In this document: positions 39,001-57,160 of the stretch, piece after piece
Layout of the letters: each line of letters starts with the position of its first letter
How positions within the stretch are numbered: position 1 is the first letter of the stretch
Assembly (NCBI GenBank): GCA_036897485.1
Contig: JAYMTF010000034.1
Location: 1-64,000 of the forward strand
From: Pelargonium nanum
Lineage: Eukaryota > Streptophyta > Magnoliopsida > Geraniales > Geraniaceae
Reading direction: 5' to 3'
Length of the DNA stretch: 64,000 nucleotides
Program-made: the position numbers and the translations under genes
The notes under the pieces: model-generated
What the model was told of the DNA's origin: nothing
Database searches by the model: none
The model's input: the letters and a program-made list of their open reading frames with translations, nothing else

Positions 39001-40146
39001 TTTCGCTAAATTGTTGCCGGCAACCTTAAAATTTCTAAGTGACCAGTTATACAGGAGCCAAATTGCATGTTTCACCGGAGCCATAAGTTTACATTTCCTT
39101 TCTGTGTATTGTTGTAGGTCTTGGATCCAGGCAGACCAGTCATATTTATTGACACAGGTTTGAAGAATGTTTTCCTTATTAATGTGTTATTGAGTATAGT
39201 TTCCTTGGAACTATTATATGATCAAATCTTCCTTCAAAACACAGATATGGTACCTGCGTTTGAGGCCAAGGATCACAAAACTGTAAATAACCCAATAGAA
39301 GCTCACATTATAGCAGAGGTATGTCTCTTGTCTGAAGAGTGTCAGTGGTGTGCAACTTAGCTTCTTTAATCACTAATAGTTCTCTTTATTATAAAGGTTG
39401 CAGAGGAACTAATTAAACGAGGAATTGAAGGGGATGATATTGGGGTGATCACTCCCTATAACTCTCAGACAAATCTTATTCGGAATGTTGTTTCTACGTC
39501 CTCTTTGGAGATACACACCATAGACAAATACCAGGTTGGACAAGAGAAAATATCATTTCTGATGTTTATGTTGATTTTATGTTCCTATGATTTGGAGAAT
39601 TGAATCTCGTAATTTGACTGCTGGGCCTATTTTTTCCGAGTTCTATATTTTTTCTTCTTGTTCTGTGTAGGGAAGGGACAAGGATTGCATTCTGGTTTCT
39701 TTTGTAAGGTCAAGTGAAAATCCGAGGAACTGCACTTCTTCGCTGCTTGGAGACTGGCATAGGATTAATGTAGCCCTCACGCGTGCAAAGGTATCATCAT
39801 GCATACCTTCCCTATTACTGGATATTCCCGTCTCTGTAATTAACTCTGTAATTAACACAAGTATGTGCAGAAGGAAGAGTTTTCGGATTTACATACTAGT
39901 AGCATCTTAAGTAGATAATGGAGTCTAGCCTGATCTCTTGCAATTGACACGAATTCGATTTGTTTGTTTATTTTGGTGTTTCTGCAGAAGAAGTTGATAA
40001 TGATAGGTTCTCGTAGGACCCTTTCGAGAGTACCATTGCTGAAGCTTCTCATTGATAAGGTTGATGAGCAAATGGGCATTTTGCGGGTGTCGAAGAAGGA
40101 TATTAACCTCAAAGGGGAGCTGAGGAGATGCAGTCAGGCTCTATGA
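24054..40146 (+). CDS. JHS1: DNA2-type nuclease-helicase (JHS1-like)
   Basis: Thirty-four exons, all in phase, about 1404 residues: 24054-24566, 24699-24866, 24952-25173, 25716-25778, 25968-26177, 26285-26338, 26423-26484, 26985-27117, 27260-27370, 27508-27604, 27841-27923, 28532-28597, 29282-29437, 29644-29699, 29827-29884, 30160-30270, 30349-30405, 30871-31005, 31112-31366, 32270-32344, 32522-32643, 32737-32809, 32899-33003, 33186-33353, 35090-35159, 35241-35392, 36454-36531, 36626-36718, 36806-36943, 39118-39157, 39245-39318, 39397-39534, 39671-39790, 39988-40146. The nuclease has D614 and LEFKTGK (E636, K638); the iron-sulfur cysteines are C482, C726, C729 and C735. The helicase has GMPGTGKT (1007-1014), DEAGQ (1117-1121), GDHYQLPP and QYRM. 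Family role: trimming of replication and recombination DNA flaps and stem-cell maintenance. The basic, Ser-rich N-terminus has a PIP-like KFGIQHFF. The exon 16 acceptor (30159) is the least certain join. Large introns hold retroelement fossils. Confidence 0.93.
31540..31775 (-). mobile_element. LTR-retroelement fragment (fossil) in DNA2 intron 19
   Basis: On the minus strand a segment ends in TTCAACA followed by TGGTATAAGAGC, close to the TGGTATCAGAGC tRNA-Met primer-binding site of many copia-type elements. A related piece lies at 36290-36440. Non-coding, old and broken. Ends are approximate. Confidence 0.45.
33836..34678 (-). mobile_element. Short TRIM-like LTR element (fossil) in DNA2 intron 24
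   Basis: Two direct copies of a terminal repeat (about 33836-34009 and 34532-34678), both reading on the minus strand, share the start TGTTA(G/A)AGTG(A/G)CTGAAAA and the end CTCAAATCTC. Next to the upstream copy is TGGTATCAGAGCATTG, a tRNA-Met type primer-binding site. Next to the downstream copy is a purine-rich GAGATTGAGAGGGAG tract. The internal part is only about 520 bp and has no coding sequence, which fits a terminal-repeat retrotransposon in miniature. The two repeats have diverged, so the insertion is old. A SINE sits inside it. Confidence 0.65.
34050..34138 (-). mobile_element. Short SINE nested in the TRIM-like element
   Basis: Read on the minus strand: A-box-like GGGCAAGTGGCTTAAGGCG, B-box-like GTCTCAGGTTCGAGCTT, a body of about 20 nt and an A-rich tail (GATCAAAAAAATATAT). 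The same family is seen at 47548-47642. Confidence 0.6.
36290..36440 (-). mobile_element. LTR-retroelement fragment related to the 31540 copy
   Basis: Shares with 31540-31775 the order AGC(T/C)GATAGTT(C/G)AAGGCC, then ACATGTAAACCCA/ACGTGCAAGCCCA, then CATGCACAAGTCC. It lies directly before DNA2 exon 27. Old, non-coding, partial. Confidence 0.4.
37306..37704 (+). mobile_element. Ty1/copia polyprotein fragment (fossil) in DNA2 intron 29
   Basis: Translation shows stretches characteristic of copia polyproteins between integrase and reverse transcriptase, such as [16 protein letters not shown] and a Pro/Ser-rich linker ending [15 protein letters not shown]. Only this part is recognisable; the element is broken and incomplete. 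It helps explain the 2.2-kb length of this intron (36944-39117). Confidence 0.7.
38459..38690. repeat. Degenerate tandem repeat with ACACGGGCGTG-like core in DNA2 intron 29
   Basis: Three to four diverged units of about 50-75 bp each carry an ACACGGGCGTG / ACACATGGGGGT core followed by a CTCAGYTGAGATTYCTC string. This GC-richer block differs from the AT-rich surroundings. Such cores occur in non-coding parts of some plant Ty3/gypsy elements, so it may be another retroelement remnant; that is inference. Confidence 0.5.
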
Positions 40147-40280
40147 TGAGTGTAAACTGTAAATTTTGTCAACACACAGCATTTTGTAACTGCAAATGGA
40201 CATTCTTGTTAGTTATTATAGTACCACATAATGTAATGTATAAAACCATCTCTTGTAAAGAAGGGTTTTGAAATATGTAA

Positions 40281-40286
40281 AATAAA
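40281..40286 (+). terminator. Polyadenylation signal of the DNA2 gene
   Basis: AATAAA lies 135 nt after the stop codon, a normal 3' UTR length. Confidence 0.55.
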
Positions 40287-40985
40287 AGAATGGGCCTCAA
40301 ATCAATTCATCCAAGTCAGGCTCCTCGTTGATCTTTCTTCACTAGCTACCTTATCGAACTTGGATATTGCAAGCAAAATTCTACGACAAGTAACTGTTCT
40401 GATTCAAATCGGTCCAGGTGAGGTCGGGTTCGAGTCGGTCTGAAAATGGACATCCCCAATCTTGTCCTGCAAACACAACTCATATATGTAACAGCCAAGT
40501 ATATTTAACATTAATTTTCTTCAAAATTGTTCAAGTGTCTTCATTCAGTCAATTCATAACCCTTCTAAATATTTTAAAAGTAGTAAAAAATGACAATTAC
40601 TTTAAATAAAAGTAGTCAAAAATGACATTTACTTGAAATAAAAAGTTATAATTATAATTTGTTAAGTACTAATAAGATTTGAACAATATTGTAATTCTAT
40701 TGACTACATGGGGTGTAACAATTGTAGAAAATAGGTGAATGAACATTTGACCTCAACTGACCAAATTAAATACATTTTATTCACAGTAATGGGTAGATTT
40801 TATTTTATTTTTTATAATGGTTAGTTTTTTAATGGAAGAAAATAATATGAAGCCATAATTTTATTACTATTATTATATTTTTGTCATAGTAAAATCAAAA
40901 TCATACTAACTATTCATCCTTTCTATTCGAAGGAAAGAAAATGAAAATTCAATGATACATTCATCCTCTCACATTTGATTTGCCA

Positions 40986-40995
40986 CTATAAATAG
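40986..40995 (+). promoter_or_regulatory. TATA box of the GH9 gene
   Basis: CTATAAATAG lies about 67 nt upstream of the ATG. With transcription starting about 30 nt downstream, the leader would be roughly 40 nt. Confidence 0.65.
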
Positions 40996-41034
40996 AACAC
41001 TTCAAAGTGTTGCAATTTGTGTAGTAAAGAATAA

Positions 41035-43310
<2,276 letters not shown>

Positions 43311-43380
43311 GTTTTTAACTTTTTAAAGGTTGTGTTATTGTTTGGATGTACGTTCCAATCCAAGCCAGGGTTTCAAATTA

Positions 43381-43386
43381 AATAAA
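43381..43386 (+). terminator. Polyadenylation signal of the GH9 gene
   Basis: AATAAA about 70 nt after the stop codon. Confidence 0.5.
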
Positions 43387-43419
43387 TGTATGGTTTAATC
43401 ATAGACCCACTGCCTTCAG

Positions 43420-43875
43420 GGACATGTGAAGTTTAATTAGCCCCGATCAATGTTATTCCAAGGACATGTGGTGAGCATATCATTCATTACTTGCAGTAAA
43501 TTTGTTTATTCGAAGGACATGTGGCATTCGACGCCGATTAATGTCCTGGGGTCAACGTAACATTCGTTGCTTGTTTTCTGACATGTGGCTAATGTCTCGG
43601 AGGTGTTAGCCCTTGAGATCATGGGGCGTGCATCGCCGACCAGTGTCCCAGGGGTGAAGGTAACATTCATTGTTTGTGTAACATTCGTTGCTTGTGTAGC
43701 ATTTAGGACCGATCAATGTCTCGAGGTTGAGCGTAACATTTGTTGCTTGCGCTAAATTTGTTTGACCTTAGGGACATGTGGCGTTAAGGGCCAATCTGTG
43801 TCCTAAAGGTGAGTGTAACATTAATTTGTTTCTTGCACGAAATTTGTTTGCAACCGGGGACATGCAACGTTTGGT
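43420..43875. repeat. Degenerate minisatellite downstream of the GH9 gene
   Basis: Five to six diverged copies of GGGACATGTGGCGTT-like, CCGATCAATGTCC-like and GTAACATTCGTTGCTTG(C/T) modules recur from about 43420 to 43875. ACATGTGG appears near 43463, 43517, 43581 and 43774. Units vary in length (roughly 50-110 bp) through partial deletions. Non-coding. Confidence 0.7.
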
Positions 43876-45351
43876 GCTAAGTATTGATTCAACATATAGG
43901 AATCAATCTTTCTAGATACATAATTTAAATTTTATGTTTGATGCAAAAACCAAATTAATTAGTTGATTTCAAAAGGAAATAAAAGACCGAAAGAGTAAAT
44001 ATTGCGTGTCTTAGATCCTTTAAGGAAAATATTAGTTCATCCAGTTTTTACCATAAAGTTAATGGTTGAAAGACATACTTGAGTTTAGATTCAGGCAAAT
44101 ACTTCGAGCACACATATTTATTGAGACGGCTATACATGTTGGTACGTGACGTGTCAAACTCTTATAAATTTGGATTATTCTTAGCCATTAACTTAATGCC
44201 GATTTTTTTTTTTGTATTAATAAAATATTGATAACTATTATGCTTTTGCTTTGTGAAAGTGCTGAAATGATGGCTCATATCATCAGGCATATGCTGTCTG
44301 AGTAAGAGATTCGTGTACTAAACCTCATTGTTTCAATTTAATGGTTTACAATGACTTTTACATTGATCAAATTAGTCATTAGTGCTTGTGGAAAATATGA
44401 ATTGGAAACTAATCATTTTGTTTTCTAAAACAATTGAAATACACAATTTCTTCCACGTATTATAGATAATGAACCAGATGGATCAAAACTCAAAAGTCAA
44501 GTAGAAGGAATTGAGCCTCACTAATAAAAATATAAAATCTAATGAAATTGTTTTTGATAATAATTTTTTAAATGTCTTTAATGATAATTATTGATCAATA
44601 TATAATAATATATAAACTATACCTTGAATACTAAATAACAAATCATGGATCAACCTAAATTAATAAGTACTGAATATTGGAATAACAAGTCTCAAAAACA
44701 AATAGACCGATCCAGAAGAACGTTCTGCGCCCACAAATTTGTTAGGGAGGGAACGAGTATTAATCCATGACATGTCAAACTCACATATGTTCATTATTAT
44801 AATTAAGAAGATAAAACAAAAATTGTATATTAGATTTTAATTATTTTTATTTAACAATTGTTAAAATTATAGTGCTTAATTAAACAAGAGGTATGTAATA
44901 TAATATTCAGCCTATGACACTGGTTGTGGAAACTGGTTATTGTTAATATGCAAATAAGTGTAGGGTTCAAAATAAATAGGTAAATAAAGACCTCAGAGTT
45001 CAACTTAAATTAGTAGATCCCATAAATAATGACAAGTACGTATGTTGATCAATGACACATCCACTTTACTATTTATTTCTTTAAAAAAAAGTGGAATGAA
45101 TTGATCCGATCGTGGGATGATTCATTAACAACTTGGAGAAAATACAAAACAAGTGTCAATTTTATGAATAGTATATATATATGCATTTTAACTTTTTCCC
45201 ATCAAAATGGGGGACAAAAGCAACAATGCCCCAAAAGTTAAAACCACAATTATTGGAATCAATTTTAGAGGCCAAAATTGTGAGATGCCGATGGAAGATA
45301 AGGTCATGTCACTGCCAATGCAGAAATGGTCACGGGCATCAATTATTTTAA

Positions 45352-45677
45352 GGAAAAATTATACGTTTTTACCCTTATTTAACATCTTTTGCACCTGAAT
45401 ATCCTCTTGTTATACGTACCAACCCCGAACTTTCTATAGTTTATTTTTTAGAGCAATCTAAAAGGCAAAACTCAACCCAAATCCAAACCCTAGTAAAATC
45501 CTTACTCACAAGCCCAATTTCAACCAAACAAGAAGCCACACCCGACAATTTTCAGTAGTAAAATCCTAAATCACAAGCCTAAAATTGACTCTGGAAAGTT
45601 CAGAGTAGGTACGTGTAACGAGAGGGTATCCAGGTGCAAAAAATGTCAAATACATGATAGGTACGTGTAATTTCCCC
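45352..45677. mobile_element. Mutator-type MITE with long terminal inverted repeats
   Basis: The left end GGAAAAATTATACG and the right end, reverse-complemented GGGGAAATTACACG, begin inverted repeats of roughly 90 nt. They share TTTTGCACCTGRATA, CCTCTYGTTAYACGTACC and GAACTTTC. Both sides are flanked by the identical nine bases TTATTTTAA. A 9-bp target duplication and long TIRs point to the Mutator (MULE) superfamily. The element is 326 bp and non-coding. Confidence 0.85.
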
Positions 45678-47547
45678 TTATTTTAACTACATAATACACA
45701 CCACTCGTAAATAGTGGTTCTAGTTTAACTTGATGTATCAAATTCGAATCTCAAGGAATACAACGATTTAAAAATTTGACAGAAAGAGTTTTACTGTCCT
45801 TGTGGTCCTACTAAATATGCTGACTTCCTGCTGATTACGGGTCTACTTCAAAAACTTTGGAGTTAAGACACAAGAAATATATATCATTCGTATAAATCAT
45901 TTTGTTCATCATAGTTTAAACTAAATTCTTAATTTAAACGTACCATGTTCACTCTGTTCAAAGACGAATATTTGCGGGTAAAAAACCTAGCCTTTCAATA
46001 TTTGGAAATACCTGTGAGAGATAAAATGAGAATATCCTTGTCTGGACTCTGGATCCAACACTCATGGACTAACTTGCATGCATATATGAGTATTTTATGA
46101 ATTATTCCTCTCTAATTTCCAAAGTGAGAACTTGCACCCCAAGTCCTCAACTACCCAAATAAAAAAGTAGTAACCATAATAATAACAAAAGACCTTGATT
46201 CTAGTTCAACAAAGAATTTCAACAATTAGATTTTATTATTATTAGAAAAAAGTACTTTTCTATGCATCACTTCATGCATATATTTTCTTATACCATTGAC
46301 GAGATGAACACCCACAAATTAAAAATTAAAGACTCGTAGTCTTTGTGACTTAGACGACCTTGCTTGAAGAAACGATCTAATGAGTTAGTTAGCTGATGAA
46401 CTAATAATTGTCTTGAAGTCGATAAACATGTAGATGTTGAGAATGCATTGAAATTGGGAGAGAACGGTGAGCAAGTAGTGTGTCAGAGAAGGCAAAATAT
46501 ATATAAAAAAATATGTTGGAGCTTCATTTTAGACGACAATTAGAGGGGTAAGAGTAACAAAAGCAAACTTAAAAATTAGTTACAAAAGCGATATGAAAGG
46601 TCAAATTTTTTAATTGATGTGGTGAGAAAAATTAGTACTTCATATTTGTCTAGATATGTAGATTTAAGAAATGAAAATATTGTGAGCGGAATATATACTA
46701 GCTAGTCTAGCATTGATGAAGAGCGCTATGAGTGTGGCTGCAGACACTGTAAAGTGATGTTGTAGATGATTAATATATGTTAAATATAATTATGTAGAAT
46801 GTTAAAACTCAATTATTTTGGTGGAGAAGTATATCGGTCGCAAATAGTATATTACAAAAAGGGGGTTGTGTTCCTAAGAATGGAACTCGGAAAGTATAAG
46901 CTCAAAAGACAAGGGCAATAACCAAGTACTTGGTTATCCCAATTAAGCTAGGAAAATGTAAAATTTGAAACTAATGTAATAAAAATAATTAATTTAAACT
47001 AAAATAAGATTGTAAATTTCGAAAGAGAAACTTAAGAGTAAAATTATCGCGGACGTGTCAAGAGTACTCTTAAAACGTGAAACTCAATTATATATTATCG
47101 TTTAAAATGAAGCAATAAGTCCAATCTCTCTACCCCACTAACATAGATGATGTTTTCTTGAGTAGCCAAGCTCTCCAAAACTTCTCTAATTATGAGTCAA
47201 GGATCAATGACAACACTCACCTCTAGAGAATCACACCAACTATGCAATATATATACTCCTCGTTACTAATGATAACTTAATTTCGATGAACAAATCCATA
47301 ACAAGATTAACCAATTCCGACATACTAACCATATAGGCGACCATGAATATCATGAAAATAGCCCTTAACTACGTTCCTAACACATACGAATACGATCAAG
47401 CTACTTTAACATACATTGTAAATCATATTTCTAATAATTTTTGGTGCCCATCCCTCCCTTTCATACCATCTTACCTTTTTTTTTTCTCTCTTTCTTTTTT
47501 ATCCATTCAAAGCGACTCCCACTCAACAAAACAATATTTCTTGATTC

Positions 47548-47642
47548 TTTTTTTTTTTATAAGCAAGCGTACCAACCGAGACTCGAACCTGAGACTTCTA
47601 GAGGAGCAAACACCTAAAACCAATTGCTCCGATGATAGTTAG
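47548..47642 (-). mobile_element. Short SINE, same family as the copy at 34050
   Basis: On the minus strand: A-box-like GGAGCAATTGGTTTTAGG, B-box-like GTCTCAGGTTCGAGTCT, a short body (CGGTTGGTACGC) and a poly(A) tail. A related 3' piece may lie near 48541-48565. Confidence 0.6.
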
Positions 47643-48310
47643 TATATTGATTGATTCTTCCATTCGAATTTTAATTTATATCTTATTGTATTCATGGTTT
47701 AGTGGTAATCTAAGTTTATTTATAAAACTAGAAGCCGAACAAAAGTTTATAACTTTTGTCCTAGGCACTAGCAATATTGTTAAATTGCAACCCTATGTCA
47801 ATTTTTGTTTCATCAAATTGTGGTTCTCAATCAACTTTTTGACGTTGTTGTTCGGCTACAAAGTGAAATATAGCATCATAGAATAAAAAGATACATATAA
47901 TGCAACATTTGTAAATCAATTTTATTTTAGTCATCAACTTAATTAAATAGTCACTTGTACCAATTCATATATATTTTTTGTCAAAGATTTCAAAATTTCT
48001 ATTCATATATAGCTTTGTAAAATTAAATAGATTCCTTGTGCACTTTAGTACTTTTATTCCACACAAGCACTTGCATTTCTAAGTGGTATCAATAAGTAGC
48101 AAAACAAAAAAACTAAGATTTATCATAAAACCTGCAGGATATATTCATACTATTTTTGAGCAAATTACTAGGATGACTTGTGCTTAAATTATGCAAGAAA
48201 GCGTTTTCCTTGCAATTTGCTCCTAACTTGCGAGCAATTATTGTTTTAACTTTTCACTTTCAAATTTTATGTAAATTCATTCTTATTATCCCCGTGTTTA
48301 CATGAAACGC

Positions 48311-48336
48311 AAAAAAAAAAAAAAAAAAAAAAAAAA
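48311..48336 (+). repeat. Poly(A) tract of 26 bases
   Basis: Uninterrupted run of A. It could be the tail of an old retroposed sequence, but nothing upstream is recognisable. Confidence 0.8.
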
Positions 48337-50307
48337 CCTCAACAAAATGACGCACAAAACTAACTAACCAACGTATAGAAATCACTATATGTAAAATCAT
48401 ATATATATATATATCTAATTTGGATCAATAAATGTTTACAATACAACAACAACGAGAACAATTATCGAGTCAATGAGTCACATATCCAATCCTCTCTATA
48501 ATGGAGTTCTAAGATCCTCAAAGACTTATTGTGTATTTTACATCAGCAAACGTAACAATCGAGTTATTGTGGATGGTTTGATATTAACCAAATGAAAGAT
48601 TGTTAGGTTTATGGATTCTAGTTTGAAAACAACATTAATGGAGGCTGATTTAGAATACCTAAATCTTTAAGAAAAAAAGTAGAACCAACAAAATTTATTT
48701 CCCGATTCATTATAGACACAAGTTTATAAAGCAATAACCCAAAATTTCATTTTGACCAGTCACTTCAGATTCCTTATCATCCAAAATTTGTGTACACTCG
48801 TGCTTAATTTTGATGAACAAACAGTCAAAAGCTCAACTACTAGCCTTGTAATGCGTCTTTTTTCTTGAGTTTCCGATAGGTAAATGTCACTACTGTTATC
48901 AGAATTATGAGAACCAAATGGTGACACCAACGGTCCATTTAATTGCACCATCTCCATCTCAACAGTTGTTCATTACAAAAATGGTGCTAGTAACCATGTG
49001 GGTTCATATCACTTTGTGGGTCACCCAAATCCAAAATATGTGCAACATTTGTGACATTTAAGATTCTAATTGTGTCGACCTCCGATAAGATCATGAACAT
49101 CAATGTGATGGTGCTACCAACTACTAGTCCTCGTATCGAAACCCGCCATGGACTGATTGATGCAATCAATGACCGAATCGTTGTAACACATTGATATGAA
49201 TTGTCCGTTGATGCGCACACTTGGTTGGCATAAATTCAATATTTCATAGAGAAGTCCAGATCCTGAGAAGAGAGACAAGTGTGAGTTCAGTATCTAACTT
49301 GAAGTAGTGACCTTTAGTGCAATTACAATTGGCATATATACAAATACAAATACAACCGCAATGCATAGCAAAATCCCAAATCTCTATCAAAACATTAGAC
49401 CTCTAACAATGACAAATTTCAATTTCCAATCCCAATCTCAATCCCAATCTCATCACTAGCTAGAAAATATTTCAACAAATTGTCCACTACCCTGGTTTTG
49501 TTTGTACATGTCAATTCCTTTTAAATAATCCCACCTTTTGATTTCATCACAGCCAACACTATCTAGTGCGGTTGTTTTCTACTATTGCTAGGTCCAAAAA
49601 GTGCCTAAAATTATACTCTAAGACGATGCCTAAATAGTCATTTATTAATAACACTAAAACCTTTGATTTAGTCCATAAATTTTTAAATATGAACCCGAAT
49701 GATCATTTCCGTTGATTTTCACGGAAAAGTAACTCGACGCCAGGATGGTAAAATGCTTAACACTTTCATTCTTACTACTGATTCAAAAAGGAATCAGAAT
49801 GAATGATGAAAAGATCGTTTTTTTCAAAACTCAATTAGGAAATCCCTTCTCTCCCACTACACACCTTGGAACACACCCTCTATATAAAGATAAAGACGTT
49901 TTCACATCTTCTTAATCCGAAAGAAATGAAATGGCTGGGGAGAGGACAATGTTCCTTTTTTTAGGGCACTCCCGAAAGCAGATCCAATGGAGACGGGGTG
50001 GGGTCTGTAACTTAGAGGATTAGAGCACGTGATTACGAACCATAATGTCCGGTCCTAGCCCAAAACTGGCCCAAAGGGTCTATCGAGCCTCTCTCCGCTA
50101 TCCCGATCCTGAAGTAAATCCATCTAAGCTGTATTAAATGATTCACATGACCGGCACATGACCCGGCCGGTTGGATGAATTTGTGGGATGGGAACATATT
50201 TAACCTATATGTGCATATGAATGCTGGATTTAGCTTAAAATGCAAATGTGTGTTATTATAGTATTTGTTGTGATCTGAGAGGCACAGAGACACGCACACG
50301 CCTACGC

Positions 50308-50316
50308 TTATATATG
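50308..50316 (+). promoter_or_regulatory. Possible TATA box of the ABCC gene
   Basis: TTATATATG about 330 nt upstream of the proposed start codon, which would give a leader of about 300 nt. Based on the string alone. Confidence 0.35.
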
Positions 50317-50640
50317 TGTCCTTCTCATGAGTTGAGAGAGAGTCGCAGAACATAGGACAGAAGAAGAGTGCGCAGGAAAATGCCAAGTGACCGTCCTCAA
50401 AATAATCATCAATCACGTGATCACACATACTACAAATTTCTCTCTGCACTCTCTCCAACATATTCTCTCCGAATCTATTGCAAAACCTTCGTCTGATACA
50501 TATTCTATATTCTATCTCCAATCTCCAATCCAATTCGTAAACAACCTCTGGTTTTATACGTATGTTAATTAGTGGGTGAAGCTAGGCTGGTGTGTGTGGC
50601 TGTGGAAACCTGGGATTGGTGTTGAACAATACTACCAAGG

Positions 50641-56623
<5,983 letters not shown>

Positions 56624-57160
56624 TTCATCTATCTATCATGTTGTTGATCTATTATTAGTAACATCTGGGAAGGACCAATAAAGCAAAAGCATCATGAAAA
56701 TAATGAAAATAAAATAACAGCCGGATCATAAATTAGTGACTTTGTATAATACAAGTACTTTAAGATTAATTCACCATTCTGGAGACTCGGATCTCATCAT
56801 AAAACAGAATAAAACAAGACAATCTTCAGTCTTCCTAGCATTATCTTAGTTGTGAAAAATCACCAACTAGTTAGGATAAAAATCAAGCGACTATATATTT
56901 CGAGATACAACACTCTCTCCATTAACTTTTACTTTCGATAAATGTCAACCTTAATCATACAACTATTTTCTATCAAACAATTAAATGAAAGAATTGAAAT
57001 ACATGGTATGCCATTTTCTAATTTACCATTGTCCCTTTCCTCCCGGTTCGCTCATGCATCTAACACTCGGAAACCAAATCAAAACAATTGTTTTTGGTAC
57101 AAAAGATTCAAATGAATTAAAACTTATTTGGCTGCTTAGTTTTGACTGGTACAAAAATGA
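56624..57160. other. Convergent spacer between ABCC and lipase genes
   Basis: Short AT-rich region that must hold the 3' ends of two genes transcribed towards each other. No other feature seen. Confidence 0.6.
56687..56692 (+). terminator. Polyadenylation signal of the ABCC gene
   Basis: AATAAA 64 nt after the stop codon. Confidence 0.5.

Larger units (their letters stand above)
43876..50640. other. Gene-poor intergenic region between GH9 and ABCC genes
   Basis: About 6.8 kb with no recognisable protein or RNA gene on either strand. It contains a Mutator-type MITE (45352-45677), a short SINE (47548-47642), a 26-A tract (48311-48336) and AT-rich debris. The last 700 bases carry the ABCC promoter and leader; a minus-strand open frame at 50033-50533 there has no protein-family features and low-complexity content. 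Confidence 0.6.

Noticed and set aside
47343-47886. Two open frames of 84-99 residues in the GH9-ABCC spacer
   Set aside because: They run through a SINE and AT-rich DNA and show no protein features.
48760-49220. Short minus-strand open frames that might be a retroelement piece
   Set aside because: No motif of any retroelement protein could be recognised.
49580-49760. Possible MITE with GTCCAAAAAGTGCC-like start
   Set aside because: No matching inverted end or target duplication was found.
50033-50533. A 166-residue minus-strand open frame in the ABCC promoter region
   Set aside because: No domain, repeat or family feature; composition looks like translated non-coding DNA and it overlaps the ABCC leader.
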